Below are positions 1 to 8,654 of a stretch of DNA of 64,000 bases, piece by piece. Positions within the stretch are counted from its first letter, which is position 1, and each line of letters begins with the position of its first letter. The stretch is from JALZKA01 sp963753385 (lineage in GTDB: Bacteria; Actinomycetota; Thermoleophilia; Solirubrobacterales; 70-9), in assembly GCA_963753385.1 (NCBI GenBank), contig CAVWCC010000005.1, positions 434,001 through 498,000 on the forward strand. Direction: 5' to 3'. Below the pieces are notes generated by a model. The model was not told the origin of the DNA. It did no database searches and was given only the letters and a program-made list of their open reading frames with translations. The position numbers were made by a program, and so were the translations under genes.

Positions 1-466
1 GCTCGCTGCGGTAAACGCGCATCCCGCGCGCCTCGTAGTTCGGGAGGGCGTGTGGGCTGTCGAGGCTGCAGGTGTGGAGCCAGACGCGGTCGCCCAGCTC
101 GAGGCCGCGGCGCAGAGCGTCGGTCAGGAGGTGGCCGCCGAGGCCGATGCCCTGGAACTCCGGGAGAAGGCCGAAGACGTCGATCTCGACCGGGTCGTGC
201 GCGACGCGCAGCGTGAAGAACCCGGCGCGCTCGCCGCCGACCGTCGCCATCCAGGCCTCCCCCTGCTCATGGCGCTCGCGCCACTGCGCGACCGACCAGG
301 ACAGCCGGTCGATCCACTGGTGGTTGGCGCCAACCCGCTCGTAGAACCACCGGGCGACCTGCGGGTCGTCGATGGGCACGAGCTCGTAGGGGCGATGCGG
401 CGGGCGCTCGGGCGCGTGGATCCCGGCCGCATCGGTGAGCTCGAGGAAGGTGACGGTGATCGGCAT
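1..466 (-). CDS. GNAT family N-acetyltransferase (3' end outside the window)
   Basis: About 155 residues are visible, and the gene runs off the left edge. Residues 105-111 read QGIGLGG, the acetyl-CoA pyrophosphate-binding loop (motif A) of GNAT enzymes, preceded by GLLPEF. Near the visible end PNYEARGM matches the last strand and helix of the fold. The enzyme should move an acetyl group from acetyl-CoA to an amine; the substrate cannot be told. ATG at 466 is the only sensible start. It is divergent from the membrane protease, with 48 nt between the two starts. Confidence 0.8.
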   Translation of the reverse strand, partial: MPITVTFLELTDAAGIHAPERPPHRPYELVPIDDPQVARWFYERVGANHQWIDRLSWSVAQWRERHEQGEAWMATVGGERAGFFTLRVAHDPVEIDVFGLLPEFQGIGLGGHLLTDALRRGLELGDRVWLHTCSLDSPHALPNYEARGMRVYRSE

Positions 467-514
467 GCCCTTAGGGATAGCTGAAGAGGATCCGCCAACA
501 TACGTGGGGTGAAT

Positions 515-1387
515 ATGACCGGAACAGGCGGCTGGGGCGCACCCGCGCCCGCGCCCACCACTCCCCCCGAGCGGGAGTACGAGCCGATCCATCCCGGCGG
601 CGGGCGGCGCGAGTCGTGGCGCGAGCGGGGGAAGCGATTCCTCGGTCCGATCGCCGCCGGCCTGGTGGTCCTCGCCACCAAGGGCAAGGCGATCCTGCTC
701 CTGCTGCCGAAGCTGAAGATCTTCACGACCTCGGCGTCGATGCTGGTCTCGATCGCCGCCTACGCGCTGATCTGGGGCTGGTCTTTTGCGGTCGGGTTCG
801 TCCTGCTGCTCCTGATCCACGAGCTGGGCCACGTGATCCAGCTTCGCCGCGAGGGCGTCGAGGCGTCGGCGCCGATGTTCATCCCGTTCCTCGGCGCCGT
901 GATCGCCGCCAAGTCGATGGGCAACGACGCGGCCGCCGAAGCCCGCGTCGGGCTCGCCGGGCCGATCCTGGGCTCGATCGCCACGCTGGTCCCGCTCGCG
1001 ATCTGGCTCGCGACCGGCGAGCAGTTCTGGCAGGCGCTCGCCTATGTCGGCTTCTTCCTCAACCTGCTGAACTTGCTGCCAGTTCTCCCGCTCGACGGCG
1101 GGCGCGCGATGGCGGCGCTGTCGCCGTGGGTGTGGGCGGTCGGCTACGCCGGCCTCGTTGCGCTGACGTTCGCATTCCCGAACCCGATCCTGATCCTCGT
1201 GCTGATCTTCGGCGGGATCGAGAGCTGGCGCCGGTTCAAGGCCCGGAACACCCCTGAATCCCGCGCCTACCACGCGATCCCGGGGCGGACTCGGGCGCTC
1301 GTCGCGATCACCTACCTCGGGCTCGCCGCGGCGCTCGCGGTCGGCGTTGCCGAGACGTTTCTCGAGAAAGACTTCGGCGACGTCTAG
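515..1387 (+). CDS. M50 / site-2-protease family intramembrane zinc metalloprotease
   Basis: A 290-residue polytopic membrane protein. The zinc motif HELGH lies at about residue 102 inside a hydrophobic segment. The second conserved motif, with PLDGGR at about residue 193, supplies the third metal ligand in site-2 proteases. The first 50 residues are Pro/Gly-rich and presumably cytoplasmic. The family cleaves transmembrane segments of anti-sigma factors or of signal-peptide remnants; the substrate here is unknown. I chose ATG 515 over an in-frame GTG at 509 because ATG is the stronger start codon. No partner anti-sigma factor is adjacent. Confidence 0.88.
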   Translation: MTGTGGWGAPAPAPTTPPEREYEPIHPGGGRRESWRERGKRFLGPIAAGLVVLATKGKAILLLLPKLKIFTTSASMLVSIAAYALIWGWSFAVGFVLLLLIHELGHVIQLRREGVEASAPMFIPFLGAVIAAKSMGNDAAAEARVGLAGPILGSIATLVPLAIWLATGEQFWQALAYVGFFLNLLNLLPVLPLDGGRAMAALSPWVWAVGYAGLVALTFAFPNPILILVLIFGGIESWRRFKARNTPESRAYHAIPGRTRALVAITYLGLAAALAVGVAETFLEKDFGDV

Positions 1388-1603
1388 CGCGGGGGTCTTC
1401 CGGTCCCCGGTCACATCCGCCGACGACGCGTCGTCCTAATGATGCCGATGCAATGGTCTTGGATCAGATACTTGGTCGAGACCAACGATCTGCCACAATA
1501 TATGTACTACTAGGACCGACGATCCCCACGCCGCAGGTGCGAGATGCCAGCTTTCCTCCCAGGCCAAGCTTTTCGGGACGAACCGGAGGCCATGGGCGGA
1601 GCC
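1388..1603. other. Intergenic region between convergent genes, with a perfect palindrome
   Basis: Gap between two convergent genes. It holds a perfect 14-nt palindrome (GACGACGCGTCGTC, 1422-1435) and an unusually AT-rich patch around 1490-1515. The palindrome may act as a shared terminator stem, but it has no loop and no T-tract follows. I see no credible gene here. Confidence 0.4.
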
Positions 1604-2155
1604 TCAGGCCGGTTGGGGACCGGCCCTGCGCAGCACGCTGAGCGCCCCCCAGGCGACGAGCGCGCCGACTCCGGCGCCGAGCAGGGCACCCGCGAAGACG
1701 TCGAGCGGGAAATGGACGCGCAGGTATACGCGCGAGAGCGCGACTCCGGCGGCGAGCGCCAAGGCGTACGGGCGCATGCGCGGGCTGAGGATCCCGATCG
1801 CGGTCGCGGCGGCGAACGCGGTGGCGGCATGACCGGAGGGGAACGAGGCGTTCTCCGGGAGCGCGACCAGCGATCCCAGGCCGGGATCGGCCTCGGGCGG
1901 CCGGGCGCGGTCGAAGATGTCCTTGAGCGGCCCGACGAGGAGCGAGGCGAAGAACGTCGCGCCGGCGGCCGAGAGGAACGCCAGCGGCAGCCGGCGGCGG
2001 CAGAGCACGTCGCAGGCGAGGCCGATGGCCACGAGCAGCGGGCCCTTGACCCACCACGACGACAGCGCGACGGACAGCGAGGTGAGCGCGGGATGCTCAA
2101 CCCCCGGGGTGAGGCCAACGAGAAGTTGGTCGAGCTCGGCGAGCTGCGACAGCAA
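1604..2155 (-). CDS. PAP2-family membrane phosphatase
   Basis: A 183-residue protein with five or six hydrophobic helices and the three PAP2 phosphatase motifs: KDIFDRARP, SFPSGH and SRVYLRVHFPLD. The catalytic His residues and the Arg-Pro of motif 1 are intact. Members remove phosphate from polyprenyl diphosphates or phosphatidates at the membrane. The start is uncertain. TTG at 2155 puts the usual amphipathic N-terminus (LLSQLAELDQLL) in place, whereas the longer open frame upstream is antisense to the kinase and unlikely to be real. It is divergent from the lipid-kinase gene, so the pair probably shares a control region inside their 5' ends. Confidence 0.82.
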   Translation of the reverse strand: MLSQLAELDQLLVGLTPGVEHPALTSLSVALSSWWVKGPLLVAIGLACDVLCRRRLPLAFLSAAGATFFASLLVGPLKDIFDRARPPEADPGLGSLVALPENASFPSGHAATAFAAATAIGILSPRMRPYALALAAGVALSRVYLRVHFPLDVFAGALLGAGVGALVAWGALSVLRRAGPQPA

Positions 2156-2161
2156 AGCCCG

Positions 2162-3070
2162 ATTGACGCTAGCAAGGGACCGCGCCTCCTGGTCGCCGTG
2201 AACGCCCGTGCAAGCGGCGTCGGCGATCCGCGCCGAACCGGGCTCGAGCTGGTCGCGATGCTCGCGGAGCGCAGCGTCGGCGCCGATGCCCTCGTCACCG
2301 CGAGCGAGGACGACCTGTTCGAGGCGCTGCGACGCGCCGCGGCAACCGGGCGGCGGCTGGTGCTCGTGGGTGGCGACGGCTCGCTTCACGCTGCGGCGAA
2401 CGCGAACCTCGGCCGTCTTCCCGAGCTGGCCCTGATACCCGCGGGCAGCGCGAACAACATCGCCCACGCGCTCCGAATCCCGACCGATCGGGCCGGCGCC
2501 GTGGCGGTGGCCGCCGGGTTGGACACACGCCCGCTCGACGCGCTGCGGGTGCGAACGCCGGACCGCGCGCTCCTCGCGGTCGAGGGGGTGAGCGCGGGCT
2601 TCCACGCCGAGGCCAGGTCCGGATACGAGGCCGACAACTCGGCCGACGTGCGTCAGGCGATCCGTGCGTTCACGCGCGCTTTCCGCGCCTACTCGCCGTA
2701 CCGGATTCGCACCCGGATCGACGGCACCGAACTGGTCGCACCGGCCGGCGCGCAGCTATTCGTCTCGAACCTGCCCTACTTCGGCCCGGGGTTCGAGGTC
2801 GACCCCGGCGCCGATCCGGCCGACGGCCTCCTGGAGGCGGTCCTGATCGAGGCGCCGGGAAGGGCCCGCCTTCTGCGGCTGCTCGCGGCCACCTACCGGG
2901 GCCACCACCTTGGCCGCCCGGGCGTCACCCGGATCGCGGCCCGGAGCGTGGAGGTAACCGATCCCCTTCCGCTCGTGGCTGACTCGGAGCCCCTCGGCAC
3001 GACGACCGCGACGGTCACGATCGAGACGGCCCGGCTCCGGCTTGCTGCGCCGGTGAGGGACGTGCCGTGA
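2162..3070 (+). CDS. Diacylglycerol kinase / lipid kinase catalytic-domain protein
   Basis: About 300 residues. The nucleotide loop GGDGSLHAAANA and the following IPAGSANNIAHAL are the signature of DAGK-catalytic lipid kinases (DgkB/YegS/BmrU type), which phosphorylate diacylglycerol or related lipids using ATP. A C-terminal beta domain is present. The start is unresolved. The first strand (RLLVAVN) needs a start at or before 2189, but only ATT 2162, CTG 2189, GTG 2198 or a far ATG 2093 are in frame, and the ATG would overlap the divergent phosphatase. The stop overlaps the next start (GTGA), so translation is coupled to the fusion protein downstream. Confidence 0.83.
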   Translation: MDASKGPRLLVAVNARASGVGDPRRTGLELVAMLAERSVGADALVTASEDDLFEALRRAAATGRRLVLVGGDGSLHAAANANLGRLPELALIPAGSANNIAHALRIPTDRAGAVAVAAGLDTRPLDALRVRTPDRALLAVEGVSAGFHAEARSGYEADNSADVRQAIRAFTRAFRAYSPYRIRTRIDGTELVAPAGAQLFVSNLPYFGPGFEVDPGADPADGLLEAVLIEAPGRARLLRLLAATYRGHHLGRPGVTRIAARSVEVTDPLPLVADSEPLGTTTATVTIETARLRLAAPVRDVP

Positions 3071-5700
3071 ATGCCGGTCGGACACGGCTCGCCGGGCCTC
3101 GCCTGCTCCTGGCCTTCTCGCTCGCCGGGCTCGGCGCCGGCACCGCCCGCGGCCTGACGACCAGCTATCTGCCGGTCCTGCTCGAGCGGATCGAGGACTC
3201 GCCGTCGCTGATCGGCGTCGTGATGTCCGTGAACGCCATCGCGGGTTTCGCCATCCCGATCGCGGTCGGGCTCTGGTCGGACCGCCGGGAGGCGTCGGGC
3301 CTGGGCCGGCAGCTGCCGTTCATGGTCGGCGGCGCGGCCCTCGCGGCCGGCGGGCTGCTCGCGGTGGGGCTCGGCAACGGCAGCTCATTCGTCGCGCTCG
3401 GCCTCGCTGCCGGCGTCGTCTACACCGGCCTGAACGCGCTGACCACGGCCCACCGCGCCCTGATCGCCGACGCCGTCGCTGACGACCGCCGGCCGGCGGC
3501 TACCAGCGGCCAGGAGATCGCCGCCGCCGTCGGCGCCGGCCTGGCGGTCGCCCTCGGCGGGGCCTTGATCGACCCCGCTCCCGCGGCCGCGTTCGCGCTT
3601 GCCGCGGTCGTGCTCGCGCTGTCGGCGCTGCCAACGCTGCTCCTCACGCGTCGCCTCGGCCTCGGCAAGGCCGCCAGGCCGAAGCCGGCGGCGGGAGCCC
3701 GGGCGTCGCTGCGGGGCGTGCTGCGAAGGCCCGGCGCGAGGGACGTTCTGGTCGCACAGACACTCTGGGTATTCGCCTACGCGGCCCTCCCGGCGTTCTT
3801 CGTGCTGTACGCGCAACACGAGCTTGACCTCGGCCTCGGAAGCGCCGGCCTACTTCCGCTCGCGTTCGGCGTCTTCATCGCCGCCGGGATCGTCGTCGGG
3901 GGTCGCACCGCGCCTGAGCGCGTTCACGCCACGCTGGTTCGGGGCGCCGCCCTGCTCGGGATCGGGCTGCTCGCCGCCGCGTCCACGACCAACCCCGGCG
4001 TGGTCGCGGCCTCGCTCGCGCCCGCGGCCCTCGGAGCCGGCTTGGTCACCGCGCTCGGCTTCCCGTACTTCGCGCGCTTCGTCCCGGCGGGCGAAGCGGG
4101 CAGCTACAGCGGCGTGTTCTTCGCGGCGCGTGGCGTCGCGTCGGCGCTGGCCCTCCCCCTCGCCGGCGTCACGGTCGAGCTGACCGGCACGTACCGCAGC
4201 GTGATGTTCCTCGGCGGCACCGCGTTGATCGCGATCGTCCCACTGATCGTGGCCGAGCGTCGCCGCACCCGGGCGGCACTTCTGCCGCTCCCGGCGACGC
4301 TTGCGGCCGTGATCCCGGTGTTCGCCTCCCCCAGGGCGGCCGAGGTCGCCCAGGCGACGCTTCCGCACGTGGACGAGCTGGTCCTCGTCGACGACGGCGC
4401 CCCACCGGGGATCTCCGACTCGGTCGCGCGGCTCGCCGCCGACGAGCGTGTCCGCGTGCTGAGGCTCCCGGAGAACCGCGGAAAGGGCACCGCGGTCGCG
4501 AGCGGGATCGAGACGCTGCTCGGCGGTGATTCGAAGCCGGATGCCGTCGTCGTCCTCGACTCCGACGGGCAACACGATCCGAGCCGGATCCCGGCGTTTC
4601 TCGAGGCGGCGCGGCGCGCCGACGTCGTGATCGGCTCACGGCCCGACCGGAGCCCGATGCCGGCGCTCCGGCGATTCGGGAACCGGCTGGCGAGCCTCGC
4701 CCTGCTTGCCACCGCGCGCAGCTGGGTGCCCGACACGCAGAACGGCATGCGCCTGTTCCGCACCGATGCCCTGCGAGCGACGCCCTTCCCGGAGGGCGGC
4801 TACGAGGCCGAGACGCGCCACCTCAGGGCGCTGCTCGCAGAGGGACGCACCGTCACCTCGGTGGACATCCCGACGATCTACGACGGCGAGCCCAGCGGGT
4901 TCCGGCCGCTGGCGGACACGATCGAGATCAGCCGCGCGCTGGTTGCGGCGCCGCCGGCGTCGCGGGAGAGCGACGATCCGGGCTGGCGGGACGTCACGGC
5001 CGTGCTCCGCGAATGGTCGCCACGGCTCGCGGCGGGGCTCGCCGGAGCGATCGCGATCGGCCTGGCGCTGCCGGCCCTCCAGCCTCTCGACAACGCGGCG
5101 TTCCTGGCACTCAACCACCTCGGGGACGGGCCCGAATGGCTCTACCAAGCGCTCGATCCGCACGCCCGCAATTACGCCATCCTGGCCGCTATCGCCGTCC
5201 TCGGCACGCTCGCGGCGACGCGCCGGCCCCGCTACGCGCTCGGGGCCGGCCTGGCGATCGTCCTGGCCGGGTACCTGGCCGGGGCCGCGCTCGAGGTCGT
5301 GAAGGTGTTCATCGACCGGCCGCGACCGGAAGAGGTGTTGGGTGGGCAGGTCTGGCTCTCGCACGGCCGCGACTGGTCGCACATCGCCTCGTACCCGTCG
5401 GGGCACCTGATCGTCACCGTCGCCCTGGCGAGCGTGGCCGCCGCCGCGGTCCCCCGGCTGCGGAACCCGCTGATCCTCTACGTCGCGGCCGTGGCTCTAA
5501 CCCGGGTGCTCTTCGGCGCCCACTTCCCGCTCGACGTCGTGGTCGGTGCCGTGCTGGGCTACGAGGCCGGGACCCTCGCCGTCGCGATCGTCGCCAGCGC
5601 CGGGCTACTGCCCGCCGCGGCGCGGGCCCGGGTAGAGCGCGCGCGCTCGGCGGAACCGCTCTCGGAACCGGCCCCCGTCTATCCCGGGGTGCGCGAATGA
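3067..5700 (+). CDS. Triple fusion: MFS transporter + family 2 glycosyltransferase + PAP2 phosphatase
   Basis: 877 residues in one frame. Residues 1-398 form an MFS-like bundle of about 12 hydrophobic helices. Residues 414-630 are a GT2 domain of the polyprenyl-phosphate mannosyl/glucosyltransferase type: nucleotide-sugar pocket VLVDDGAPPG, NRGKGTAVASG, and the metal motif LDSDGQHDP near 500. Residues 690-860 are a PAP2 domain with KVFIDRPRP (about 745), SYPSGH (about 775) and HFPLDV (about 819). All three domains look complete. It starts at GTG 3067, overlapping the lipid-kinase stop by 4 nt. The likely job is making or recycling a lipid-linked sugar and moving it across the membrane, but the substrate is unknown. 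No frameshift or internal stop separates the parts. Confidence 0.85.
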   Translation: MNAGRTRLAGPRLLLAFSLAGLGAGTARGLTTSYLPVLLERIEDSPSLIGVVMSVNAIAGFAIPIAVGLWSDRREASGLGRQLPFMVGGAALAAGGLLAVGLGNGSSFVALGLAAGVVYTGLNALTTAHRALIADAVADDRRPAATSGQEIAAAVGAGLAVALGGALIDPAPAAAFALAAVVLALSALPTLLLTRRLGLGKAARPKPAAGARASLRGVLRRPGARDVLVAQTLWVFAYAALPAFFVLYAQHELDLGLGSAGLLPLAFGVFIAAGIVVGGRTAPERVHATLVRGAALLGIGLLAAASTTNPGVVAASLAPAALGAGLVTALGFPYFARFVPAGEAGSYSGVFFAARGVASALALPLAGVTVELTGTYRSVMFLGGTALIAIVPLIVAERRRTRAALLPLPATLAAVIPVFASPRAAEVAQATLPHVDELVLVDDGAPPGISDSVARLAADERVRVLRLPENRGKGTAVASGIETLLGGDSKPDAVVVLDSDGQHDPSRIPAFLEAARRADVVIGSRPDRSPMPALRRFGNRLASLALLATARSWVPDTQNGMRLFRTDALRATPFPEGGYEAETRHLRALLAEGRTVTSVDIPTIYDGEPSGFRPLADTIEISRALVAAPPASRESDDPGWRDVTAVLREWSPRLAAGLAGAIAIGLALPALQPLDNAAFLALNHLGDGPEWLYQALDPHARNYAILAAIAVLGTLAATRRPRYALGAGLAIVLAGYLAGAALEVVKVFIDRPRPEEVLGGQVWLSHGRDWSHIASYPSGHLIVTVALASVAAAAVPRLRNPLILYVAAVALTRVLFGAHFPLDVVVGAVLGYEAGTLAVAIVASAGLLPAAARARVERARSAEPLSEPAPVYPGVRE

Positions 5701-5743
5701 GGTCCGGGGTTTCACCAAGAATTCATGCGCACATGTCAATCAT

Positions 5744-5766
5744 TTGCTCCCATCAAGCAAGGAGGT
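5744..5766 (+). promoter_or_regulatory. Inverted repeat and strong ribosome binding site before the MarR gene
   Basis: TTGCT-N7-AGCAA (5744-5760) is a short inverted repeat that runs into a near-perfect Shine-Dalgarno sequence, AAGGAGGT (5759-5766), 11 nt before the ATG. MarR proteins often repress their own gene by binding a palindrome over the promoter or ribosome site. Autoregulation here is inference. Confidence 0.4.
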
Positions 5767-5777
5767 AGGTTGACCCC

Positions 5778-6215
5778 ATGACCCCGGAGCGGAGCGAGAA
5801 CGGTGACGAGATTGCCCGTACCGAGCGATCGGCCGTGCTTCTCGCGCGCCTTGGGCGATTGGCCGCGCGCCGGCTGAACGAAGGGCTGGCCGCGACCGGC
5901 CTCAAGCCGCCGCACGCCTCGATCCTGATCATGCTGCGCGATCTCGGGCCGATGAGCCAACGCGAGCTCGGCGAGCGGCTCCGGGTGGATGCGAGCAACC
6001 TGGTCGTCTTCCTGAACGCGCTCGAGAGCGAGGGGCTTGTGGCGCGCACCCGCGATCCGGACGACCGCCGGCGCCACATCGTCGAAGCGACCGACGCCGG
6101 GATCAAGCGCGTGCCCCCCTGCGACGACGCCGTCGACAAGCTCGAGGACGAGCTGTTCTCGGGGCTCAGCGCCGAGGACCGCGAGCGGCTGCACGAGATG
6201 CTGATGCGGCTCTGA
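5778..6215 (+). CDS. MarR-family transcriptional regulator
   Basis: 145 residues, the usual MarR length. The winged helix is clear: SQRELGERLRVDASNLVVFLNALESE forms the helix-turn-helix and recognition helix, and ARTRDPDDRRRHIVEAT forms the wing with its conserved DPxDRR. The outer helices serve dimer formation. Such proteins are ligand- or oxidant-responsive repressors; the ligand is not evident. The excellent ribosome site fixes the start. The last 50 nt overlap the 3' end of the convergent LigD-like gene. Confidence 0.9.
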   Translation: MTPERSENGDEIARTERSAVLLARLGRLAARRLNEGLAATGLKPPHASILIMLRDLGPMSQRELGERLRVDASNLVVFLNALESEGLVARTRDPDDRRRHIVEATDAGIKRVPPCDDAVDKLEDELFSGLSAEDRERLHEMLMRL

Positions 6216-7269
6216 CCTCGATCCAGTCGCGCTTCCGCTTCCCCGGGGTGTAGGGACCGGCGAGGCGCTTGGCGACGATCCCGGGCAGGCCGCGCTGCGA
6301 GCTCACCGCAAGGAACGCCTCTCCGTCGCCTCGATGGAACGCAGGAGCCTGCCACGCTTCGCTCTCAGGCTGGAGCGCCTCGAGCTCCGCCCGACGCTCC
6401 TCGTAGGGCAGGTCGAGCAGCGAGCGGCCGTCGAGGTGGAGCAGGTCGAAGGCGACGTAGGTGACCGGCGTCGACTGGCGCAGGCGACGGATCTGGCTGT
6501 CGGACGCGGCTTCGCGGCGGCGGCGCAGCTGCTCAGGGTCGGGCCGGCCGTCGTCGCCGAACGCCGCCAGCACGCCGTCGAAGAGCGCCGGCCTTGCGTG
6601 CAGGTCCTCGAGCACGCCGCGGACCTCGGGGAACCGGGAGCTCACATCGGCCTCGCCGCCTGCCGCAAGTCGCAGATGGCCCGGGTCGCAGAACGCCAGC
6701 CCCCGCAGGCCCTCCCACCGGATCTCGTACGCCCACTCGGCGTCGTCGGAGGGCAGCTTCCCGCGCGTGGCCAGCATCGGCTCGAGCTCCTCCGGAAGCG
6801 ACTCCCAGCCCTCGGGAGCCGGGTCCATGCGGTGGATCATCCAGTCCTTCCCACGCGTGTGGAAGAGCGCATAGCGCCCGCTGACCTTCTCGCCGGCAAA
6901 CCGGACCACCACCTTCTCCGGTTCGAACTTCTCCGCCTCGTAGGTACCCGAGTCCCAGATCTCCATCGTCCCGGCGCCGTACTCGCCGGCCGGGATCTCG
7001 CCGTGGAAATCGACGTACTCGAGCGGATGGTCCTCGGTGTGCACGGCGAGCCGGTTCTGGCGGGGATCCTGGGGCACGCCGCGCGGAAGTGCCCACGAGA
7101 CGAGGACGCCGTCGCGCTCGAGCCGCAGGTCCCAGTGGAGCCTGCGGGCGTGGTGCTCCTGGATCACGAAGCGCGAGCCAGCCGCCTTGCCCACCTCGCC
7201 ACTCGGCTCCGGGGTGGAATCGAACGAGCGCTTCGCGCGGTACGGATCAAGCTTGTCCCTCGGCGCCAT
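6166..7269 (-). CDS. LigD-like protein: 3'-phosphoesterase domain plus degenerate ATP-dependent DNA ligase domain
   Basis: 367 residues. Residues 30-150 are the LigD phosphoesterase domain, with the conserved HHARRLHWDLRLE and GEYGAGTMEIWDSG, which trims 3' phosphates and ribonucleotides in bacterial end joining. The remainder is the nucleotidyltransferase core of LigD ligase, but its catalytic motifs are altered. Motif I reads EIRWEGLR where the adenylated Lys should stand in ExKxDGxR. Motif III reads DGVL instead of DGEL. Motif IV reads PGIVAKR instead of EGIVAKR. Motif V ends WIEVR. Joining by this domain is therefore unlikely. No Ku and no LigD polymerase domain lie nearby. Its start is only 19 nt from the divergent oxidoreductase start. 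Confidence 0.85.
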   Translation of the reverse strand: MAPRDKLDPYRAKRSFDSTPEPSGEVGKAAGSRFVIQEHHARRLHWDLRLERDGVLVSWALPRGVPQDPRQNRLAVHTEDHPLEYVDFHGEIPAGEYGAGTMEIWDSGTYEAEKFEPEKVVVRFAGEKVSGRYALFHTRGKDWMIHRMDPAPEGWESLPEELEPMLATRGKLPSDDAEWAYEIRWEGLRGLAFCDPGHLRLAAGGEADVSSRFPEVRGVLEDLHARPALFDGVLAAFGDDGRPDPEQLRRRREAASDSQIRRLRQSTPVTYVAFDLLHLDGRSLLDLPYEERRAELEALQPESEAWQAPAFHRGDGEAFLAVSSQRGLPGIVAKRLAGPYTPGKRKRDWIEVRAASASRAAARGPRR

Positions 7270-7288
7270 CAGGTATGTGTACTGGTCG

Positions 7289-8653
7289 ATGGCAACGCGC
7301 GAGTTCGACGTGATCGTGATCGGCGCCGGTCCCGCGGGCGAGGTGGCCGCGGGGCGCCTGGCCGAGAACGGGCTCGAGGTCGCGCTCTGCGAGCAGGAGC
7401 TGGTGGGCGGCGACTGCTCGTTCTACGCCTGCATGCCCTCGAAGGCGCTCGTCCGCCCCGGCGAGCTCGTCGGCGAAGCCACGCGGGTGCCCGGGGTGCA
7501 GCTTGCATCCGAGGCGGTGGACGCGGTCGCCGCGCTGGCCCGGCGCGACGAGGTGATCCACGACCGTGACGACTCGGTGATGCTGCCCTGGCTGGAGGAA
7601 CGCGGGGTCGAGCTGATCCGCGGACACGCGCGCATCGCCGGCGAGCGGCGGGTGTCCGCGGGCGACGACGAGCTGGTCGCGCGCCGGGCAGTCGTGGTGG
7701 CAACCGGGAGCGCAGCCTCCCTGCCCCCAATCGACGGGCTCGCGGAGACTGAGCCGTGGACGAATCGCCAGGGGACCACCGCGAAGTTGGTGCCGGAGAG
7801 CCTGCTGGTGATCGGTGGCGGGCCGGTCGGCTGCGAACTGGCGCAGGCTTGGAGCTCGCTCGGGTCCGACGTGACGTTGCTCGAGGTCGCCGACCGGTTG
7901 CTGGCGAACGAGGAGGAGTTCGCCTCCGAGCAGGTGGCGGCAGCCCTGCGCGAGGACGGCATCGACGTCCGGACACGGGTCGAGATCGCGTCGGTTGCCG
8001 GCGGCGACGGGCGCTACCAAGCCACCCTCGCGAACGATGAGACGCTGGAGGCGGCGGAGCTGATGGTCGCCGCCGGGCGCAAGCCGCGCACCGACGACCT
8101 CGGGCTCGAGAGCGTGGGGCTCGAGCCCGGTGCCTCGATCGAGGTCGACGACCGGATGGCCGTCACCGGGCACGACTGGCTCTACGCGGTCGGCGACGTG
8201 AACGGACGCACGCTGCTGACGCATGCCGGCAAGTACCAGGCACGAGTGGCGGCCGATGTGATCCTGGGCCGCGACGCCCGGGCCTCGACCGACGTCACCG
8301 GCCCGCCCCGCGTCACGTTCACCGACCCGCAGGTCGCGGCGGTCGGCCTGACCCTTGCGGCCGCAGAGGAGGCGGGCGTGAATGTCCGTGCGGTCGACGT
8401 GACCACTTCCGGGAACGCGGGCGCGAGCTTCCACGGCAGGAACACCGACGGCACCTCCCGCCTGGTCGTCGACGAGGACCGGGGTGTCCTCGCCGGCGCA
8501 ACGTTCGTCGGGTACCAAACCGCCGAGATGCTCCACGCGGCGACGATCGCGATCACCGCCGAGGTGAAACTCGAGCAGCTCTGGGACGCGATCGCGGTGT
8601 TCCCGACCCGCACGGAGGTCTGGCTGCGGCTGCTCGAGGAGTACGGCCTCTGA
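7289..8653 (+). CDS. FAD/NAD(P)-dependent pyridine nucleotide-disulfide oxidoreductase
   Basis: 454 residues with the class I flavin disulfide reductase layout: N-terminal FAD loop VIGAGPAGEVAA, redox-active pair in CSFYACMPSK (same CxxxxC spacing as CVNVGC of lipoamide dehydrogenase), a second nucleotide-binding loop VIGGGPVGCELA, FAD motif YAVGDVNG, and a C-terminal dimer domain. The usual C-terminal active-site His of HxxPTxxE is missing: here the segment reads AVFPTRTE. It is therefore probably not a true dihydrolipoamide or mercuric reductase, and the electron acceptor is unknown. ATG 7289 sits just before the FAD loop. It ends one base from the convergent HhH gene. Confidence 0.86.
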   Translation: MATREFDVIVIGAGPAGEVAAGRLAENGLEVALCEQELVGGDCSFYACMPSKALVRPGELVGEATRVPGVQLASEAVDAVAALARRDEVIHDRDDSVMLPWLEERGVELIRGHARIAGERRVSAGDDELVARRAVVVATGSAASLPPIDGLAETEPWTNRQGTTAKLVPESLLVIGGGPVGCELAQAWSSLGSDVTLLEVADRLLANEEEFASEQVAAALREDGIDVRTRVEIASVAGGDGRYQATLANDETLEAAELMVAAGRKPRTDDLGLESVGLEPGASIEVDDRMAVTGHDWLYAVGDVNGRTLLTHAGKYQARVAADVILGRDARASTDVTGPPRVTFTDPQVAAVGLTLAAAEEAGVNVRAVDVTTSGNAGASFHGRNTDGTSRLVVDEDRGVLAGATFVGYQTAEMLHAATIAITAEVKLEQLWDAIAVFPTRTEVWLRLLEEYGL

Positions 8654-8654
8654 G

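Noticed and set aside
1544..2160. N-terminal extension of the lipid-kinase frame over the PAP2 gene
   Set aside because: The extension is antisense to a complete PAP2 phosphatase and is of shadow composition (Arg/Gly/Glu-rich), so only the part from about 2162 is real.
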